From assembly GCA_934096075.1 (NCBI GenBank), contig CAKOLN010000001.1:124001-188000 (forward strand): 64,000 nt of DNA, read 5' to 3'. Origin of the DNA: an uncultured Bacilli bacterium (GTDB lineage: Bacteria; Bacillota_I; Bacilli_A; RF39; UBA660). This document shows positions 1 through 7,675 of the stretch, piece after piece. Position 1 is the first letter of the stretch; each line of letters opens with the position of its first letter. Under the pieces are notes generated by a model. It saw only the letters and a list, made by a program, of their open reading frames with translations. It was not told where the DNA came from and searched no databases. The position numbers and the translations under genes are program-made.

Positions 1-116
1 TTATACGTCCAGTCCTTAGTCTTAAAGCTTGTGTTAAATATTCTAAGGGTGATGGTACGTCAAGTAATCCATACGAAATAAGTATAAATGATGTATGCGC
101 AAATGCTGAAAATTAG
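1..116 (+). CDS. C-terminal end of a surface protein (partial, paralogue of the 4164-5945 gene)
   Basis: An open frame enters from the left edge (codons in phase from position 3) and stops at TAG 114-116. The visible 37 residues, beginning IRPVLSLKACVKYS and ending in CANAEN, closely match the last residues of the surface protein encoded at 4164-5945 (IRPVISLKSCVEYS ... CASAEN). The two cysteines and the IRPV-SLK motif are conserved. This is therefore the tail of a second member of the same family; its start lies outside the window. Its role is unknown beyond what is inferred for the full copy (envelope-anchored, exposed domain). Confidence 0.8.
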   Translation, partial: IRPVLSLKACVKYSKGDGTSSNPYEISINDVCANAEN

Positions 117-123
117 GTGATAT

Positions 124-348
124 ATGATAACAGAAAATGAACTTAAAATGATAATAGGAAATAATATAAAGAAATATAGAAAAGAAAAAGGAATTACTCA
201 AAAAGAATTAGCAAGTTTAATTGGAGTAACAACTCCACTTTTAGGTGCACTTGAAAGTAAGAATATAAGTCAAGGAATAAGTAATTATACATTATATAAA
301 ATAGGTAAAACTTTGGATATTCCAGTAAATAAGTTTTTTGAACATTAA
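124..348 (+). CDS. small XRE-family helix-turn-helix regulator
   Basis: 74 residues, almost entirely one Cro/C1-type HTH domain (residues ~9-66, with IKKYRKEKGITQKELASLIG as the first helices of the fold). It starts only 7 nt after the stop of the preceding surface-protein gene, and the AGGTGA ribosome binding site at 115-120 overlaps that stop, so the two are probably co-transcribed. There is no extra sensing domain. By family it binds a short operator as a dimer; the target is not evident, but the upstream surface-protein gene is a natural candidate. A strong bidirectional terminator follows. Confidence 0.85.
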   Translation: MITENELKMIIGNNIKKYRKEKGITQKELASLIGVTTPLLGALESKNISQGISNYTLYKIGKTLDIPVNKFFEH

Positions 349-349
349 A

Positions 350-377
350 AAATATCTCATTGATTTGAGATATTTTT
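350..377. terminator. bidirectional rho-independent terminator
   Basis: A perfect 10-bp stem, AAATATCTCA (350-359) with TGAGATATTT (366-375), has a 6-nt loop, a T-run on the plus strand and an A-run that serves as a T-run on the minus strand. It separates the convergent XRE gene and uppP. Confidence 0.85.
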
Positions 378-379
378 CT

Positions 380-1189
380 TTACATAAATATTAAAATAAT
401 TAATCCTAATAATAAAGTATATATACTAAAATAAATTAGATTGCCTTTCTTAACAACTCCAATGAACCATCTAAGTGTAAAATAAGAAACTACAAATGAT
501 GCAATGAATCCAAGACCATATGGTAAAACTAAATCATGTATGTTACTCATTTCTAATAAATCTTTAAATCCTAGAATTGTAGTACCTACACTAACAGGTA
601 TATAAAGCATAAATGAATATCTTAATGCAGTATCTCTATCTAATCCTCTAAATAGTCCGCCTATTAATGTTGAACCACTTCTACTAATTCCTGGGATAAG
701 CGCAATTACTTGTGTTAGTCCAATTACGACTGCGTCTTTCCAACTTAAATCTTTATCTTTTTTAATTCCTTTAATATTTCTGACTAAGAATAAAAATAGT
801 GATGTTATTAAAAATGATATACCAACTATTTTAATATTACTTAAAGCACTTTCAATATTATCTTTAAAAAGAAAGCCAACAATTCCAACAGGAATAGATC
901 CTAAAACTATAAGCCAACAATACTTGTAATCTCTTTTAGTTTCATCGTTCTTGACTTTAAAATATTTAAAGAAATTTTTAATAAGTCTAATTAAATCATC
1001 TTTATAAATAAGTAAAATAGCGAGTAAACTACCAAAGTTAACAATTATTTCAAAATTTAAATCAATAGTAGTAATACCCATCAATTTTTTTAAAATAAAG
1101 ACGTGTCCACTAGATGAAACTGGTATAGGTTCAGTAAATCCTTGTACAATTCCTAATATAATATACTTTAAAATATCTATAAATTTCAT
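380..1189 (-). CDS. uppP: undecaprenyl-diphosphatase (UppP/BacA)
   Basis: 269 residues, the usual family length. An integral membrane enzyme that dephosphorylates undecaprenyl pyrophosphate so the lipid carrier can be reused for peptidoglycan and surface polymer synthesis. Both family signatures are visible: QGFTEPIPVSSSGH at residues 16-29 (with catalytic Glu20) and PGISRSGST at residues 166-174. Several hydrophobic helices run through the protein. BacA homologues also give bacitracin tolerance. It is alone on the minus strand, convergent with the XRE gene. Nothing unusual is seen in the sequence. Confidence 0.96.
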   Translation of the reverse strand: MKFIDILKYIILGIVQGFTEPIPVSSSGHVFILKKLMGITTIDLNFEIIVNFGSLLAILLIYKDDLIRLIKNFFKYFKVKNDETKRDYKYCWLIVLGSIPVGIVGFLFKDNIESALSNIKIVGISFLITSLFLFLVRNIKGIKKDKDLSWKDAVVIGLTQVIALIPGISRSGSTLIGGLFRGLDRDTALRYSFMLYIPVSVGTTILGFKDLLEMSNIHDLVLPYGLGFIASFVVSYFTLRWFIGVVKKGNLIYFSIYTLLLGLIILIFM

Positions 1190-1257
1190 ATAATCACCAT
1201 AATAATTATATTATAAAATTTATATAAAAGAAATAAAATTAAATAAGGAAGTGTAAA

Positions 1258-1464
1258 ATGATTAAATATTTTTTATATATAATAGGTATATTTTTGATAA
1301 GTATAGGTTTGTCTTTTATACTAATAAATTTGAATTTGTTAATAACTGGGTATACTTTTTTTGAATATGTAAAGTTTATAATTAGTAGTTTATATTTTTA
1401 TTATATTATTATAGGATTAATACTTATTTATATATCTATAATAAGAAAGAAGGGGAAGAGATGA
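1258..1464 (+). CDS. small two-helix membrane protein
   Basis: 68 residues with two predicted membrane helices (about residues 4-28 and 38-62) and a basic C-terminal end (RKKGKR). An AAGGAAG ribosome binding site precedes the ATG. The stop codon overlaps the start of the next gene by 4 nt (ATGA), so the two are translationally coupled. I do not recognise the family. The coupling suggests a function linked to the UPF0736 protein, but that is inference only. Confidence 0.7.
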   Translation: MIKYFLYIIGIFLISIGLSFILINLNLLITGYTFFEYVKFIISSLYFYYIIIGLILIYISIIRKKGKR

Positions 1465-2087
1465 TTTATATTTATGATTTATTGGTTAATTTAAATGAAG
1501 AAATAATTGATTTTTATGATTGGGAAGAAACAGATAATTATGAACATATAAGAAAATGTTTACTTATGAAAGTAAGTAAAGATGATTATTATAATATATT
1601 GTCTAATAATATAATTTTGAATGAAGAATTATTAAAAGATATAAAAGGAAAAGCACAAAAATTTAGTGGTAGAAATACTATTGTTATAGATTATATAGTT
1701 ACTATAACAGATGGAATAAATGCTTTAATGATAAAGTTTGATAAAAATGGTTATTCTACACATAAAAGTAAGTTCCTTATAAATGAAGAAATGGAAATAA
1801 CTTCTTTAAGTGATTCTTTAAAAATATATGATATAAAATATACAATTTTAGATAAAAAAGAAAATAATACAATGACTAGAAAAGAAAAGAGGTTAGTGAA
1901 TTTAATATTACATGAATTAAATTATATAAAAAATGATAAAGAAAAAATTGATTATTTATATTATGAGTGGTTTGATACTAATGTAGGTGAAAATAAATTG
2001 GATAAATTAATTGAAAGTATTAAATCTTATTATAGTGATAAACATCAATATTTTTTAAATGTTTTAGATCTTATTACAAATAAATAG
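1461..2087 (+). CDS. UPF0736/DUF3603 family protein (B. subtilis YjbA-like)
   Basis: 208 soluble residues. The arrangement matches what I remember of the DUF3603/UPF0736 family: an N-terminal segment starting YIYDLLVNLNE, a central (V)TDGINAL segment, and a C-terminal signature TRKEKRLVNLILHELNYI followed by YLYYEWF. The family is restricted to Firmicutes and has no established biochemical role. The start overlaps the upstream small membrane-protein gene by 4 nt. There is no membrane segment or signal peptide. Confidence 0.7.
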   Translation: MIYIYDLLVNLNEEIIDFYDWEETDNYEHIRKCLLMKVSKDDYYNILSNNIILNEELLKDIKGKAQKFSGRNTIVIDYIVTITDGINALMIKFDKNGYSTHKSKFLINEEMEITSLSDSLKIYDIKYTILDKKENNTMTRKEKRLVNLILHELNYIKNDKEKIDYLYYEWFDTNVGENKLDKLIESIKSYYSDKHQYFLNVLDLITNK

Positions 2088-2107
2088 TATAAATAATATA
2101 AAAAGAG

Positions 2108-2141
2108 TTCACACTATTAGCAGGAGAGTGAATAGTGTGAA
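2108..2141 (+). promoter_or_regulatory. hairpin enclosing the RBS and start codon of the lipoprotein gene
   Basis: An uninterrupted 11-bp inverted repeat, TTCACACTATT (2108-2118) and AATAGTGTGAA (2131-2141), flanks a 12-nt loop that holds the AGGAG ribosome binding site. The likely GTG start (2137-2139) lies inside the 3' arm. In RNA the start would be paired, so it could act as a translational switch; as DNA it could also be a dyad operator. No T-run follows, so it is not a terminator. Confidence 0.6.
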
Positions 2142-2676
2142 GAAGATTTTAATTATAGTTATGTCATTATTTCTTACAGTAGGTTGTTTTATGGATAATA
2201 CTCCTTCTAATGAAGTTACTAAGTTATTTAAGAAATATCAAGCATTAGATGATGCAGTACTTGATGATTTAGAATTTGTAACAGAAGGAATAAATTTAAA
2301 GACTGAAAAGCAAAAAGAAAATTATACTAAGGCTATGAAAATGCAATACTCTGATATTAAATATGAAATATTAGATGAGGATATTAGTGGAGATGAAGCT
2401 ACTGTTAAAGTTAAGATATCTGTTTATGACTTTTATAAAGTTCAACAAGAAGCAGAAGATTATAAGAGCAGTCATAAAGATGAATTTATTATTGACGGAG
2501 AATATGATGATGAAAAGTATATGAATTATAAATTAGATAAATTAATGAATGCTAGTGAAAGAGTAGAATATACTATAGATGTAGATTTAACTAAAGAAGA
2601 TGATAAATGGGTAGTTGAACCTTTTGATAAAACTACTTTAGAAAAGATACATGGTACCTATAATTATGATAAATAG
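2137..2676 (+). CDS. small lipoprotein, DUF4878/DUF5105-like
   Basis: About 179 residues. The signal peptide ends in a lipobox, LTVGC, with the lipidated Cys at residue 17, so the protein should be anchored to the outer face of the membrane. The remaining sequence is acidic and soluble, with alternating helices and strands (IKYEILDEDISGDEATVKVK, then a WVVEPF segment). That resembles the small cystatin/NTF2-like lipoprotein domains of Firmicutes; this family assignment is tentative. An upstream in-frame GTG at 2128 is only 1 nt from AGGAG. GTG 2137 is 10 nt from it and begins VKKILII, the proper n-region, so it is preferred. Translation may be controlled by the hairpin over the start. Confidence 0.7.
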   Translation: MKKILIIVMSLFLTVGCFMDNTPSNEVTKLFKKYQALDDAVLDDLEFVTEGINLKTEKQKENYTKAMKMQYSDIKYEILDEDISGDEATVKVKISVYDFYKVQQEAEDYKSSHKDEFIIDGEYDDEKYMNYKLDKLMNASERVEYTIDVDLTKEDDKWVVEPFDKTTLEKIHGTYNYDK

Positions 2677-2693
2677 CTAATTGGCTATTTTTT
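2671..2693 (+). terminator. rho-independent terminator
   Basis: The stem AAATAGC (2671-2677) pairs with GCTATTT (2684-2690), is followed by a T-run to 2693, and overlaps the stop codon of the lipoprotein gene. Confidence 0.75.
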
Positions 2694-2789
2694 CTTGTGT
2701 AAAGTTTTTGACATTTGATTTACTACTTTCTTTCTTTATGTTAAACTATTGTTATGATAATATAGTAGATATAGAAAGGATGATATAAA

Positions 2790-3977
2790 GTGAATAGAAT
2801 AGGTACTGTAGTAAGAGGTATTAGAACAGGAGTTATAAAAGAAGGAGATAATCTAAAAGATATAGTTGTTAATAGTATAATAGAAGCTAGTAAAGAAGAT
2901 AATTTTGAATTAAGTGATAGAGATGTTGTCGCTATTACTGAAGCAGTCGTGGGTATTAGTCAAGGTAATTATGTTACAGTAGATGAAATAGCATTAGATG
3001 TAAAAAATAAATTTAATACTAATCATATAGGTATAGTTTATCCTATATTAAGTAGAAATAGATTTGCAGTATTACTTAGTGCTTTTGCTAGAAGTATGGA
3101 TAAGATAACAATGTTATTAAGTTATCCTAGCGATGAAGTAGGTAATGATATAATGGATAAAGATAAACTTAGAAAAAGTGGTATACCTATGAATAATTAT
3201 GTTATTAGTGAAAGTGAATATGAAGAATTATTTGGAGATTTTAAACATGTATTTACTGGTGTAAATATGGTTGATTTTTATAGAGATTTAGCTAAAAAAG
3301 AAAATTGTGAGATAGAATTTATTTTCTCTAATAATCCAGAAACTATATTAGATTATACTAAAGATGTATTATGTGCTGATATACATACAAGAGAATATAC
3401 TAAGAGTATTATAAAAGAAAAGGGTGGTAATGTAGTACTTGGTTTAGATGATATTCTTAATGTTAGTGTTAATGGAAGTGGATTTAATCCTACATATGGT
3501 TTATTAGGTAGTAATAGAAGTACTGAAGAAAGAGTTAAGTTATTCCCAAGTCATTGTCAAGAATTAGTTGAAAGTATACAAGAAGAGTTTAAGAATAGAA
3601 CTGGCAAAACTATTGAAGTTATGGTTTATGGAGATGGTGCTTTTAAAGATCCAGTAGGTAAAATTTGGGAATTAGCCGATCCAGTAGTTAGTCCTGGTTA
3701 TACAAAAGGTTTAGAAGGTAGTCCTAATGAAATTAAATTAAAATATATATCTGATAATAAATTTGCTGATTTAAAGGGAGAAGAACTTAATGAAGCGATA
3801 AAGAAAGAAATAAAAGAAAAAGAATCTAATTTAAAGGGTACTATAATAACACAAGGAACTACACCTAGAAGATATACTGATTTGATTGGTTCACTTTGTG
3901 ATTTAACAAGTGGTAGTGGAGATAAGGGTACACCTGTAGTATTAGTACAAAATTATTTCAAAAATTATGCTGATTAA
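2790..3977 (+). CDS. coenzyme F420-0:L-glutamate ligase-like protein (CofE family)
   Basis: 395 residues with GTG start and AAAGGA ribosome binding site 9 nt upstream. The sequence has the CofE-family pattern: an N-terminal DRDVVAITEAVVG segment, a YGDGAFKDP segment near residue 280 and TTPRRYTDLIGSLCDL near the end. CofE enzymes add glutamate to F420-0 in methanogens and actinobacteria. Firmicutes of this type are not known to make F420, and no other F420 gene lies nearby, so the substrate here is probably different. It is a stand-alone gene between a terminator and a surface-protein gene. Family membership is well supported; the reaction is not. Confidence 0.75.
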   Translation: MNRIGTVVRGIRTGVIKEGDNLKDIVVNSIIEASKEDNFELSDRDVVAITEAVVGISQGNYVTVDEIALDVKNKFNTNHIGIVYPILSRNRFAVLLSAFARSMDKITMLLSYPSDEVGNDIMDKDKLRKSGIPMNNYVISESEYEELFGDFKHVFTGVNMVDFYRDLAKKENCEIEFIFSNNPETILDYTKDVLCADIHTREYTKSIIKEKGGNVVLGLDDILNVSVNGSGFNPTYGLLGSNRSTEERVKLFPSHCQELVESIQEEFKNRTGKTIEVMVYGDGAFKDPVGKIWELADPVVSPGYTKGLEGSPNEIKLKYISDNKFADLKGEELNEAIKKEIKEKESNLKGTIITQGTTPRRYTDLIGSLCDLTSGSGDKGTPVVLVQNYFKNYAD

Positions 3978-4009
3978 CTTGAATAAAAATGTAAAAAATA
4001 AAGGAGCTA

Positions 4010-4117
4010 ATGAAAACTATGAGATTAAAGGATTTTTTATATCATAACAATAGTTTGTTATGGGTGGGGTTATTATTAACTAACTCTCATAGTTTTTGTT
4101 TTATATTAAATTCATAG
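4010..4117 (+). CDS. possible 35-residue peptide
   Basis: ATG at 4010 has a good AAGGAG site 3 nt upstream, and the frame runs 35 codons to TAG 4115. The peptide (MKTMRLKDFLYHNN ...) has a hydrophobic middle (LLWVGLLL). The whole frame lies in a strongly structured region: an 11-bp stem closes at its ends. It may be a leader-type peptide or fortuitous. No homology is recognised. Confidence 0.3.
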   Translation: MKTMRLKDFLYHNNSLLWVGLLLTNSHSFCFILNS

Positions 4118-4139
4118 GCACAAGTCTATGGATTTTTTG
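4013..4139 (+). terminator. long stem-loop region upstream of the surface protein gene
   Basis: AAAACTATGAG (4013-4023) pairs perfectly with CTCATAGTTTT (4086-4096), which is followed by TGTTTTAT. Between them lies a smaller stem around ATAACA/TGTTAT. A second short hairpin (CATAG/CTATG, ~4113-4131) is followed by a T-run. The arrangement looks like termination of the cofE-like transcript or a structured leader for the surface gene. Confidence 0.45.
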
Positions 4140-4163
4140 GTACTATAAAAAATGGAGGTAAAG

Positions 4164-5945
4164 ATGAAAGAAAAGAAATATTTAGTACTAGGCATAATGA
4201 TAGTACTACTAACATTTGTAGGAGTATCACTAGCATACTTCTTAACAACAATAGAAGGGGATAGAAAAAATATTACAATTAATACAGCAGACTTAAGAGT
4301 AATATTTAATAATGGAGACGAGATAGAAGGAACGGAGATAGAACCAGGATGGAGTGTAACTAAAACATTTAGTGTAGAAAATAAAACTAAGAATGAATAT
4401 AAATATAATATAGTAATAGAAAATTTAGTAAACACATTTAAGACAATAGGATATTTACAATACAAAATAACAAGTACAGATGGTGGATACAACATGACTG
4501 ATTTTGAAGATGTACCAAAATCATCAAGTGCAACAGATGCAGTACTATCATATAGTGTATCAATACCATCAAAATCAACACAAAACTATACAATAACAAT
4601 ACAATATAAAAATGATGAGAATGTAGATCAAAGCATAGATTCGTTAAATAATGCAGTAGTAACGGGAAAACTATATATAACTGAGGGTACGACAAATTCA
4701 AAATTGTTAACTCAAGCAATGTTAGAAGATAATCCAACAATAGAAGAAAGAACAGACTTTAATGTGGCAAACACAGCAACAACAACAGGAACAATCTATC
4801 AAACAAATAAAACAGAAGATGGAAGCACAGTGTACTATTATTCAGGAAACACAATAAACAACTGGGTAAAGTTTGGAAAAGAATCAATACAAGAATGTAC
4901 ATATAACGGTGACCAAGTACATTATGGTATTTATGATGAAAACACATCTATTTCTTATAAAAATATAAGAGGAGTTGCTTCAATCGATGAATGTGTTTCA
5001 TTTAATATTTGTTTAGATAGTGAATATGGACCTATAGTTGGTTTAGCTGATGAAGAAGAATGTGAAAAAGCTGGTGGTAATTGGACAACTGACAAGGCTA
5101 TAGTTGGTGAAAAGTTAGAAAAAGATATATATTGGAGAATAATAAGAACAAATGAAGATGAAGGTGTAAGGCTCTTATACTCTGGAACCAATCCTGATAC
5201 AACATCAGGATATATAGGCATATCTCAATTTAATGAAAATAATAACGGTCCAATGTATGTAGGATATATGTATGGAACGAGTGGAACATTAGAAAATAAC
5301 CGAAATAATACAAGTGATAGTACAATAAAGACACACATAGACATATGGTATAGAAATAATTTATTGACAAACTATGAAAAGTATATAAGTAAAAGTGCAA
5401 TTTATTGTAATGATAGAAGTACTCGAAATAATTCGTACTCTACTAGTAATTCATTCTATTATGGTGGTTACACAAGATTAGCTACATATAAGAATCCATC
5501 GTATAAATGTGGAGCAAATACAAGTAATGGTTTATTTGAAAGTACACAAGCAGTAGAAGATAAATTTAGTGCAAGTACTGAAGGTGGAGGAAATGGACAA
5601 CTTACATATCCAGTAGCACTTATGACTGTGGATGAAGTGTCTTTTGCGGGTGGCAAGTATAGTACATCTAGTCCTAACACATGGTATTATGCAAACAGTA
5701 ATGGAGATTCAATTACAGGAAGTACTATGTGGTGGTCTTTATCGCCTTCTGGTTTTTATAATTCTAATATTGATGTGTTTAGAGTCGAAGATGGCTTTCT
5801 AGGTTACGATGTATACTATACATTATCTGTTATCCGTCCTGTCATAAGTTTAAAATCATGTGTTGAATATTCTTCTGGTAATGGGACTCCAGAAAGTCCT
5901 TATGAAGTAACAATAGATGATACATGTGCTAGTGCTGAAAATTAA
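4164..5945 (+). CDS. large membrane-anchored surface protein with TasA-like N-terminus and lectin-like C-terminus
   Basis: 593 residues from ATG 4164; GGAGGT at 4154-4159 decides this start over the ATG at 4152. Residues ~5-26 form a signal or anchor helix ending VSLAYF. The next ~120 residues (ITINTADLRVIFNNGDEI, then PGWSVTKTFSVENKTKN) resemble the TasA/camelysin-type fibre or adhesin fold. A cysteine-containing middle section follows. The C-terminal part carries PVALMTVDEV, WWSLSP and IRPVISLK motifs typical of C-type-lectin-like exposed domains in gut Firmicutes. Function is unknown; a surface or adhesion role is inferred. The left edge of the window holds the tail of a paralogue. Codon choice shifts in the middle (about 4925-5140), suggesting a mosaic gene. 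Confidence 0.7.
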   Translation: MKEKKYLVLGIMIVLLTFVGVSLAYFLTTIEGDRKNITINTADLRVIFNNGDEIEGTEIEPGWSVTKTFSVENKTKNEYKYNIVIENLVNTFKTIGYLQYKITSTDGGYNMTDFEDVPKSSSATDAVLSYSVSIPSKSTQNYTITIQYKNDENVDQSIDSLNNAVVTGKLYITEGTTNSKLLTQAMLEDNPTIEERTDFNVANTATTTGTIYQTNKTEDGSTVYYYSGNTINNWVKFGKESIQECTYNGDQVHYGIYDENTSISYKNIRGVASIDECVSFNICLDSEYGPIVGLADEEECEKAGGNWTTDKAIVGEKLEKDIYWRIIRTNEDEGVRLLYSGTNPDTTSGYIGISQFNENNNGPMYVGYMYGTSGTLENNRNNTSDSTIKTHIDIWYRNNLLTNYEKYISKSAIYCNDRSTRNNSYSTSNSFYYGGYTRLATYKNPSYKCGANTSNGLFESTQAVEDKFSASTEGGGNGQLTYPVALMTVDEVSFAGGKYSTSSPNTWYYANSNGDSITGSTMWWSLSPSGFYNSNIDVFRVEDGFLGYDVYYTLSVIRPVISLKSCVEYSSGNGTPESPYEVTIDDTCASAEN

Positions 5946-5951
5946 CATAAT

Positions 5952-5992
5952 AAAAGATATAAAATATGATAAAATACTTTATATCTTTTTTA
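5952..5992. terminator. bidirectional rho-independent terminator
   Basis: The 12-bp stem AAAAGATATAAA (5952-5963) pairs with TTTATATCTTTT (5978-5989), with T-runs on both strands. It serves the convergent surface-protein and glycosyltransferase genes; the stop of the latter lies within the stem. Confidence 0.85.
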
Positions 5993-7010
5993 TTAGGTTT
6001 TCTACTTCTTTACATGCATTATAATTATTTAATTTCATTAGTTTATTTTTTATAGATTTAGTTAAAAATTTATAATTTAAAGTTAATTTAACTTTTTTTA
6101 CTAGGTCAGTGGGAGTGTTAGCTTTTATTGATAAATGATTTTTAACCATAAAATTTAAATTTTTTCTTTCTTCAATTGTGGTACTAGGTAGTAATATAGA
6201 AGGTTTTTTAAAGTTCATACATTCTATTAAAGTAGAAGTGCCTGGTTTTGTAATTACAACATCACTAATATTAAATAAGTTATAAAAATCTTTAATGTAA
6301 CCTAGAACTAAAACATTTTTATAATCATTTTCATAAACTATATTACTACACTTATCATATAAAGATCTATTTTTACCAGATATAAATATGATATTAATAT
6401 TAAATTGTTTTTTAGTTAAAAATTTAAAGTATTCATAAAAGTAATCGTGGCCATTTGCTATAAACAGATATACTAATTTATTATTATCTAAACTATATTT
6501 TTTAAGTGTTAAGTCTTTTTCTTCTAAATTTATATTATCAATGTTAAAAGTAGGAGTACCTGCGACTAAAATGTTTTTGCTTGGTATATTCTTTTTTATT
6601 AGTTTGCTTTTTATAACGGTGTTATTAACAACATAATAGTTTTTTCTTGTTAAATGTTTAATATTGCTATCTAAAGATATTTCACATAATATATTAATAA
6701 TTTTACATTTTAATGAATAGTTTTCTATTAATACTGAAATTTTATAATTAGTAGAAATAAATATATTTGGGTTAAAATCTAATATAGAATTTCTTATTTT
6801 AATATCATTTATATTATAATTATTTTTAAAAATTTTATTTATCATTTTTTTAATTACATTATTATTTTCTTTAACACTAAAACAAGATGAAAAATCTAAT
6901 AATTCTACATCAAATTCTTTAACATTTAACAAATAGTTATATAATTCTAAAGCAACTCTTTTTTCTTCACTTTTAGAATTAGTGTATCCAATCATAATTT
7001 TTTTCTTCAT
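5979..7010 (-). CDS. GT28-family glycosyltransferase (MGDG synthase/UgtP-like)
   Basis: 343 residues from the ATG at 7010, which has AGAGGT just upstream; an upstream GTG at 7028 has no such site. The N-terminus (KKKIMIGY) matches the acceptor-binding domain of monogalactosyl/diglucosyl-diacylglycerol synthases. The C-terminal donor domain shows the GT28 signature: VVITKPGTSTLIECMNFKKP followed by ILLPS. The family transfers a sugar from a UDP-sugar to diacylglycerol or related lipids, giving glycolipids that also anchor lipoteichoic acid. MurG is a more distant relative and is less likely here. It is a single gene with its own terminator. Confidence 0.75.
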   Translation of the reverse strand: MKKKIMIGYTNSKSEEKRVALELYNYLLNVKEFDVELLDFSSCFSVKENNNVIKKMINKIFKNNYNINDIKIRNSILDFNPNIFISTNYKISVLIENYSLKCKIINILCEISLDSNIKHLTRKNYYVVNNTVIKSKLIKKNIPSKNILVAGTPTFNIDNINLEEKDLTLKKYSLDNNKLVYLFIANGHDYFYEYFKFLTKKQFNINIIFISGKNRSLYDKCSNIVYENDYKNVLVLGYIKDFYNLFNISDVVITKPGTSTLIECMNFKKPSILLPSTTIEERKNLNFMVKNHLSIKANTPTDLVKKVKLTLNYKFLTKSIKNKLMKLNNYNACKEVENLIKKI

Positions 7011-7049
7011 AGTACCTCTATTATACACTTATTTTAAAAATAAAACATC

Positions 7050-7095
7050 ATAAAAATAAAATAGAAGACTACTTTGGTTTGGAAAAGCAGTCTTC
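7050..7095 (-). terminator. terminator of the tRNA-Met gene
   Basis: Read on the minus strand, GAAGACT and AGTCTTC (7089-7095 and 7064-7070) form an outer 7-bp stem with further imperfect pairing inside, followed by a T-rich stretch (7050-7063). Confidence 0.75.
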
Positions 7096-7131
7096 ATATA
7101 TCTCAATCGGAATGAGAATTAGTGTCATATT

Positions 7132-7208
7132 TGGTAGCGACGCTCGGAATCGAACCGAGAACCTCACGGGTATGAACCGTGCGCTCTAGCCAGTTGAGCT
7201 ACATCGCC
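7132..7208 (-). tRNA. tRNA-Met (CAU), elongator type
   Basis: A 77-nt cloverleaf on the minus strand. The acceptor stem GGCGATG pairs with CGTCGCT (G1:U72 wobble), discriminator A, and the CCA end is encoded (7132-7134). The D-arm reads TAGCTCAACTGGCTAGAGC. The anticodon stem CACGG/CCGTG has loop TTCATAC, giving anticodon CAT. The T-arm contains GGTTCGATTCC. The sequence closely resembles the B. subtilis elongator tRNA-Met as I remember it. It lacks the C1:A72 mismatch and the three G:C pairs in the anticodon stem that mark initiators. Confidence 0.95.
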
Positions 7209-7270
7209 ATCACTGAAACAAATAATACCAAAAAAAATGTATCTAGTCAATAGTTTTTGATGAATTTGTA

Positions 7271-7299
7271 TTGACTTTATCAAATATATATATGATAAT
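7271..7299 (+). promoter_or_regulatory. sigma-A promoter
   Basis: TTGACT (7271-7276), a 17-bp spacer, then GATAAT (7294-7299) preceded by TAT. Transcription would start near 7306, very close to the first gene, so the leader is only about 12 nt. Confidence 0.65.
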
Positions 7300-7317
7300 T
7301 TAATCTTGGTGATTAAA

Positions 7318-7629
7318 GTGAATGGATTAGTAGTGGTAACTCATTCAATACAGTTTAAGGATAAAGATGAATGTTACATTGATGAACTAAAAAGAGTATT
7401 AAGAAAATATAAAAAAATAACAAAAATATATTTAAAAAGAAATCCAGAGGATAAAATGTGCTTAGTTGTTGAAGGTATAAAAGAATTATATGGACATTAT
7501 TCTGAAAAAGAAAATATTTTTTTTGATGCAGTAAACAATAATATTTATTCAATAGAATATTTAAAAAGATTAAAAGATTTTGTTTTAAAAGAAAAAATAT
7601 GTATGGTTAAATCAAAAATACTTTATTAA
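7318..7629 (+). CDS. unrecognised 103-residue protein upstream of the HerA-like ATPase
   Basis: Small, basic and soluble; it begins VNGLVVVTHSIQF and contains a charged helix (YIDELKRVLRKYKKITKIYL). The GTG at 7318 has GGTGA 5 nt upstream and is preferred. In-frame TTG 7306 and GTG 7309 would be nearly leaderless given the promoter at 7271-7299. The gene is 46 nt from the HerA-type ATPase gene and shares its promoter, so the two probably form one unit. I know no matching family. Confidence 0.65.
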   Translation: MNGLVVVTHSIQFKDKDECYIDELKRVLRKYKKITKIYLKRNPEDKMCLVVEGIKELYGHYSEKENIFFDAVNNNIYSIEYLKRLKDFVLKEKICMVKSKILY

Positions 7630-7675
7630 AAGATAAAAATGTGTTATTCTATTATTAGAATAAAGGGTGTTAAGT

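Noticed and set aside
4112..5680. Open frames on the minus strand of the surface-protein gene
   Set aside because: They are hydrophobic shadows of an ACA/AAT-rich coding strand with no ribosome sites and no domain-like sequence.
5600..5900. Diversity-generating retroelement target
   Set aside because: The lectin-like end is suggestive, but no reverse transcriptase, template repeat or adenine-biased variable repeat is visible.
7132..7208. Initiator tRNA-fMet or tRNA-Ile2 (CAU)
   Set aside because: It lacks the 1:72 mismatch and GGG/CCC anticodon stem of initiators, and the body matches elongator tRNA-Met of Bacilli better than tRNA-Ile2.
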